Shown: positions 14,291 to 16,344 of the stretch, in pieces
Position numbering within the stretch: the first letter of the stretch is position 1
How the letters are laid out: every line of letters starts with the position of its first letter
Source of the DNA: Clostridiales bacterium
GTDB taxonomy: Bacteria; Bacillota_A; Clostridia; Oscillospirales; Oscillospiraceae
DNA: 16,344 nt
Reading direction: 5' to 3'
Assembly (NCBI GenBank): GCA_022777455.1
Contig: JALFGI010000252.1
Span: forward strand, 1-16,344
Notes under the pieces: generated by a model
What the model was told of the DNA's origin: nothing
The model's database searches: none
Seen by the model: the letters and a program-made list of their open reading frames with translations, nothing else
Made by a program: the position numbers and the translations under genes

Positions 14291-14292
14291 TA
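14276..14292. promoter_or_regulatory. Candidate antitoxin operator, pair 2
   Basis: Perfect inverted repeat TAATTC-GTATA-GAATTA overlapping the -10 box. The arms resemble the AATTCT/AGAATT arms at the promoter of pair 1. Confidence 0.55.
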
Positions 14293-14323
14293 AGGCAGAA
14301 TAAATTACCAGGAGGCCGATGAT

Positions 14324-14590
14324 ATGGAAATCCGTTCTGCAACTGCTTTGCGTAATGATTATGATGGAATGGTACGCCTGTCGAAAGAAAAGCAAACCCC
14401 TATTTTTCTGACCCGTAATGGCGACGGAGAAATGGTATTTTTGCCCATTGAGCTCTGGGAAAAGCGGGAAGCGGAACTGAATTTGCTGGAAGAAATGCTC
14501 CGGCGGGAACGGAGTATGCTTGCCGGAAGCCGTACTGCTTCTATGGATCAGATGGCAGCTATGACGGAGGAAATCCTGCGTGAAGATTGA
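14324..14590 (+). CDS. Phd/YefM-family antitoxin, pair 2
   Basis: 88 aa. MEIRSATALRNDYDGMVRL and PIFLTRNGDGEMVFLPIELW correspond block by block to the antitoxin of pair 1 (MNIRPSAAIRQNYNEIADL, PVYLTKNGEGDLVIMDIESF without its last residue), giving the Phd/YefM DNA-binding half. The rest is a charged helix (EKREAELNLLEEMLRRERSM) and a Met-rich tail. AGGAGG lies 6 nt before the ATG. The toxin starts inside the antitoxin end (11-nt overlap), so the two are translationally coupled. It should repress its own promoter through the palindrome at 14276-14292. Confidence 0.87.
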   Translation: MEIRSATALRNDYDGMVRLSKEKQTPIFLTRNGDGEMVFLPIELWEKREAELNLLEEMLRRERSMLAGSRTASMDQMAAMTEEILRED

Positions 14591-14888
14591 ATGGCTGTTT
14601 GAAGCCCAGAATGAATATCGGGATTATCTGCTCTACTATCGCAACAAACTAGGCATCAAATATGCCAGAAATTTCTCGGAGAAAATACTCGCTGCTGTTG
14701 GACAATTGGAGCAGTTCCCGGAAATCGGTGTGCTGCGGCAGGATACGCTGATGGGAAAGCATGGTTTTCGCGCCTTATTTGTGGAGCAATATGTGTGCAT
14801 TTACCGGATCGAAGAAAACACGGTATATCTCTATCACATTGCTGATGCCCGGAAAAATTATATTTATCATATCTTTGGCGTGGAATAA
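14580..14888 (+). CDS. ParE/RelE-superfamily toxin, pair 2
   Basis: 102 aa with a GTG start overlapping the antitoxin end by 11 nt. KIEWLFEAQNEYRDYLLYYRNKLG and AVGQLEQFPEIGVLRQDTLMGKHGFRAL give the ParE/RelE pattern of strand, two helices, then a P-E-x-G turn and a FRALFVEQYVCIYRIE strand (here in short pieces: EYRDYLLYYRNK, QFPEIGVLR, FRALFVEQYVCIYRI). It ends in VYLYHIADARKNY, the usual I-x-D-x-R close of ParE-like toxins. It is more canonical than the toxin of pair 1 and clearly different from it. Gyrase poisoning is possible but not shown. A spoIVB relic starts about 34 nt after its stop. Confidence 0.88.
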   Translation: MKIEWLFEAQNEYRDYLLYYRNKLGIKYARNFSEKILAAVGQLEQFPEIGVLRQDTLMGKHGFRALFVEQYVCIYRIEENTVYLYHIADARKNYIYHIFGVE

Positions 14889-14922
14889 ATGACCGTTGTG
14901 TTGCCCCGAGTGACAATCACCT

Positions 14923-15041
14923 GTGAGCGGCAGTCCGATTATCCAGGATAGCAAGCTTATCGGGGCTGTGACTCATGTGCTGGTGAATGACCTCACCGTG
15001 GGGTATGGATTTTTATTCAAAATATGCTGGACGCGGCGGCA
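14923..15041 (+). pseudogene. Relic of the spoIVB 3' end (copy 3), frameshifted
   Basis: About 119 nt aligning to 13307-13426 of spoIVB at roughly 80% identity. The frame reads [28 protein letters not shown], then a 1-nt deletion shifts it. Most differences before the shift are synonymous (10 or more silent against about 4-5 amino-acid changes). TGACAATCAC (14911-14920) lies just upstream, as before copy 4. It keeps the serine of MSGSP but has no His domain, so it is inactive. With its flanks it fills 14889-15106. Confidence 0.9.
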
Positions 15042-15106
15042 CAAAATATGGCAGGAGCGTTTCCCCTTGCCACGACAGGATGAAAATGGAAAAAGAGGCG
15101 GCTGTG

Positions 15107-15385
15107 ATGGTTGAAAAGGATGATTGGCGTTTGATTGCCGGGCCTATGTGCGGCAATGAAGAAAAACTGAAGCATATTCCGCTCTATTCCATTCCGTTCC
15201 AGCCGCTTTCTCCGCGATGGGATCATGAGCACTGTGCGTTCTGTTGGGCAAGATACTGTCTTTGCGAAGGGTGCTTACGGGAAGGTTACTGCACACGCAC
15301 TCAAAACGAGCAGGGCGCCCTGTGGAGTTGCCCCGGGTGCTATGAAGATTTTAAGGAACTATTCGGCTGGACAGTGGGCAAGTAA
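15107..15385 (+). CDS. Small Cys-rich protein with two CxxC pairs, function unknown
   Basis: 92 aa. Two Cys pairs, HCAFC (with DHEHC before it) and SCPGC (in [15 protein letters not shown]), flank the segment [10 protein letters not shown]. Four to six Cys could bind one zinc. The pattern D-H-x-H-C-x-F-C ... E-G-Y-x-T ... W-x-C-x-x-C-[YF]-x-D-F-x-x-x-F-x-W is, from memory, a recurrent uncharacterised family in Clostridia, often found near toxin-immunity or accessory genes. I chose ATG 15107, with GAGG 8 nt upstream; in-frame ATGs at 15080 and 15086 are possible. The gene lies between spoIVB relics 3 and 4 and ends directly before the next gene. I see no promoter of its own. Confidence 0.65.
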   Translation: MVEKDDWRLIAGPMCGNEEKLKHIPLYSIPFQPLSPRWDHEHCAFCWARYCLCEGCLREGYCTRTQNEQGALWSCPGCYEDFKELFGWTVGK

Positions 15386-15406
15386 ATGCGCAAGGGAGAG
15401 AATGAA

Positions 15407-16174
15407 ATGAAAAAAGTGGTCGGCAAAATCCTGTTATTGATCGGCGGATTTTTATGCGTGGTCTGTACCTTATGCACGCCCCTGGCATTTACCGGGGACG
15501 ACAATACATTTGGTGAGCGTATCATACTGCTGTTCCTATTTCTCGGCATGGCGGCCTTCAACGGTTTGATTTGCTGGCTGGGTTTCAGGCTCCAGGCAGG
15601 AAAACGAACAAACACCGGGAATAAAGCAACCGGAGCAGCGGAAAAACAGAAAACATCCGGGAAATGGATGACCTCTCAGCTCCCGGCTCTGTACTTACAG
15701 TCGGAGAAAAAGAGCGATCGTGATGACTATCTGGAGCGTCTGACAAGCCTTGGTTTCACGGAGCGAGACGCGAAAAAGCTGTTTGATTTTGAGGCCGATA
15801 TCATCCGAAAATTCCCGAAACAATATCTGTTGGATTCCAAGTTTACGAACATGTGGTTTTTCAGTCTGAAACAGCCATTCTTCCAGCAGTATCCGAAAAC
15901 GAAGGAGGATATTCTGAAAGAACGATTTTTGACTGTAAGCGAGCTGTGCAAAATCATCGACGAAGCGGAATGGCATTTCTGGAACAGCCACGAAAAAGCG
16001 CTTCCTGACGGCGTATGGTCAGAAATCTGTGCGTGGCGTTTGAAAGGCCCCGGAGCAGAATTTGCAATCCGGTATTTTAAGATGATCGAAGAAGTAACGG
16101 GTATTCCGGAAGAAAGTCTGGCAAAACTATCATCAGAACAGGGGAAACATTTAAGTCAGTACAAATGGCGTTAA
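15407..16174 (+). CDS. Unknown protein with two N-terminal membrane helices
   Basis: 255 aa. I do not recognise the family. Two membrane helices (about 6-26 and 37-60) form a short hairpin with GDDNTFGER between them, then a basic Thr/Asn/Lys-rich linker (about 63-90) and a soluble C-terminal domain of about 165 residues, probably helical and cytoplasmic, with many Phe/Trp/Lys. The soluble part includes DYLERLTSLGFTERDAKKLF, FPKQYLLDSKFTNMWFFSL and LSKL-like ends. I chose ATG 15407, with GGGAGA 7 nt upstream; ATG 15386 directly follows the previous stop. It is cotranscribed with the Cys-rich gene, and both lie in the third block downstream of spoIVB. AT content is higher than in the neighbouring export and ydj genes. 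Confidence 0.6.
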   Translation: MKKVVGKILLLIGGFLCVVCTLCTPLAFTGDDNTFGERIILLFLFLGMAAFNGLICWLGFRLQAGKRTNTGNKATGAAEKQKTSGKWMTSQLPALYLQSEKKSDRDDYLERLTSLGFTERDAKKLFDFEADIIRKFPKQYLLDSKFTNMWFFSLKQPFFQQYPKTKEDILKERFLTVSELCKIIDEAEWHFWNSHEKALPDGVWSEICAWRLKGPGAEFAIRYFKMIEEVTGIPEESLAKLSSEQGKHLSQYKWR

Positions 16175-16200
16175 CAGATTGTCCCCCATGACAATCACGC

Positions 16201-16250
16201 GTGACCGGCAGTCCCACCGTCCGGGCGGCAGGTGCATCGATGACATACCG
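16201..16250 (+). pseudogene. Strongly decayed relic of the spoIVB 3' end (copy 4)
   Basis: GTGACCGGCAGTCCCACCGT matches the start of copy 3 (GTGAGCGGCAGTCCGATTAT) and, more weakly, the MSGSP codons of spoIVB; similarity fades after about 50 nt. TGACAATCAC (16189-16198) lies directly before, exactly as in copy 3. A small palindrome GATTGTC/GACAATC (16177-16196) is also here. The interval 16175-16279 holds only this relic and the ribosome site of the next gene. Confidence 0.6.
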
Positions 16251-16279
16251 AATGCAGCAGCTGAAAGGAGGTGAACAAA

Positions 16280-16344
16280 ATGGATTCCGGCAACGTCCCC
16301 ATTGGCTTCGGCCTGGCCCTGGCCATGAACGAGCCCGCAATGAA
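16280..16344 (+). CDS. Small conserved Clostridia protein, N-terminal part
   Basis: Only 21 codons are in the window. The start MDSGNVPIGFGLALAMN matches, from memory, a small uncharacterised protein of Clostridia (about 50-60 aa) whose usual start is x-x-IP-x-GFGMALA-x-N-x-x-AM. It has a strong AAAGGAGGTG ribosome site 6 nt before the ATG. It is probably the original neighbour of spoIVB before the cassettes arrived; this is inferred. Confidence 0.65.
   Translation, partial: MDSGNVPIGFGLALAMNEPAM

Noticed and set aside
14923..15114. Small protein similar to the SpoIVB C-terminus
   Set aside because: It lacks the PDZ and His parts, has a frameshift relative to spoIVB and no ribosome site; it is a relic.

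Overview
The window looks like the chromosome of a GC-rich, spore-forming gut-type Clostridia, probably Oscillospiraceae/Ruminococcaceae. The evidence is an intact spoIVB, sigma-A promoters of Gram-positive type (almost all with exact 17-bp spacers), strong AGGAGG ribosome sites, and MITE-like intergenic foldbacks of a kind I associate with this group. No tRNA, rRNA, CRISPR array, transposase or integrase is visible.

Layout. (1) 1-128: the 5' end of a lipoprotein gene on the minus strand, leaving the window. (2) 477-5792, minus strand: a four-gene MacB-type ABC export operon in the order lipoprotein adaptor, ATPase, very large adaptor, permease. It has its own promoter, a three-fold 11-bp-phased TTAA repeat upstream that looks like an OmpR-family response-regulator site, and a strong terminator. 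The large adaptor has about 350 residues, including a Thr/Glu/Pro-rich linker and an SH3b-like domain, set between the two helices of its coiled-coil hairpin. (3) 6019-6324, plus strand: thioredoxin, divergent from the export operon. (4) 6325-6853: two different foldback repeats around a terminator; the second overlaps the MATE stop codon. (5) 6853-8229, minus: a MATE transporter. (6) 8367-11708, minus: a three-gene set matching Bacillus subtilis ydjI-ydjG-ydjH (SPFH protein, zinc-ribbon membrane protein, TPM-domain protein), with no pspA in view. (7) 11828-12289, minus: free methionine-(R)-sulfoxide reductase with all three family cysteines.

(8) 12461-16344, plus: spoIVB followed by a set of apparent inserted cassettes. 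Two Phd/YefM-ParE/RelE-type toxin-antitoxin pairs and a third block (a small Cys-rich protein plus an unknown membrane protein) lie after spoIVB. Each block is followed by a decayed copy of the 3' end of spoIVB. After the last and most decayed copy, the next gene starts: a small conserved Clostridia protein, cut by the window end.

The best candidate for something undescribed is region 8: repeated gene acquisition at the 3' end of spoIVB, each event leaving a spoIVB tail behind. In the longest relic most substitutions are synonymous, which suggests it spent much of its divergence as a working gene end. The SH3b-bearing export adaptor and the PspA-less YdjGHI module are secondary points of interest.
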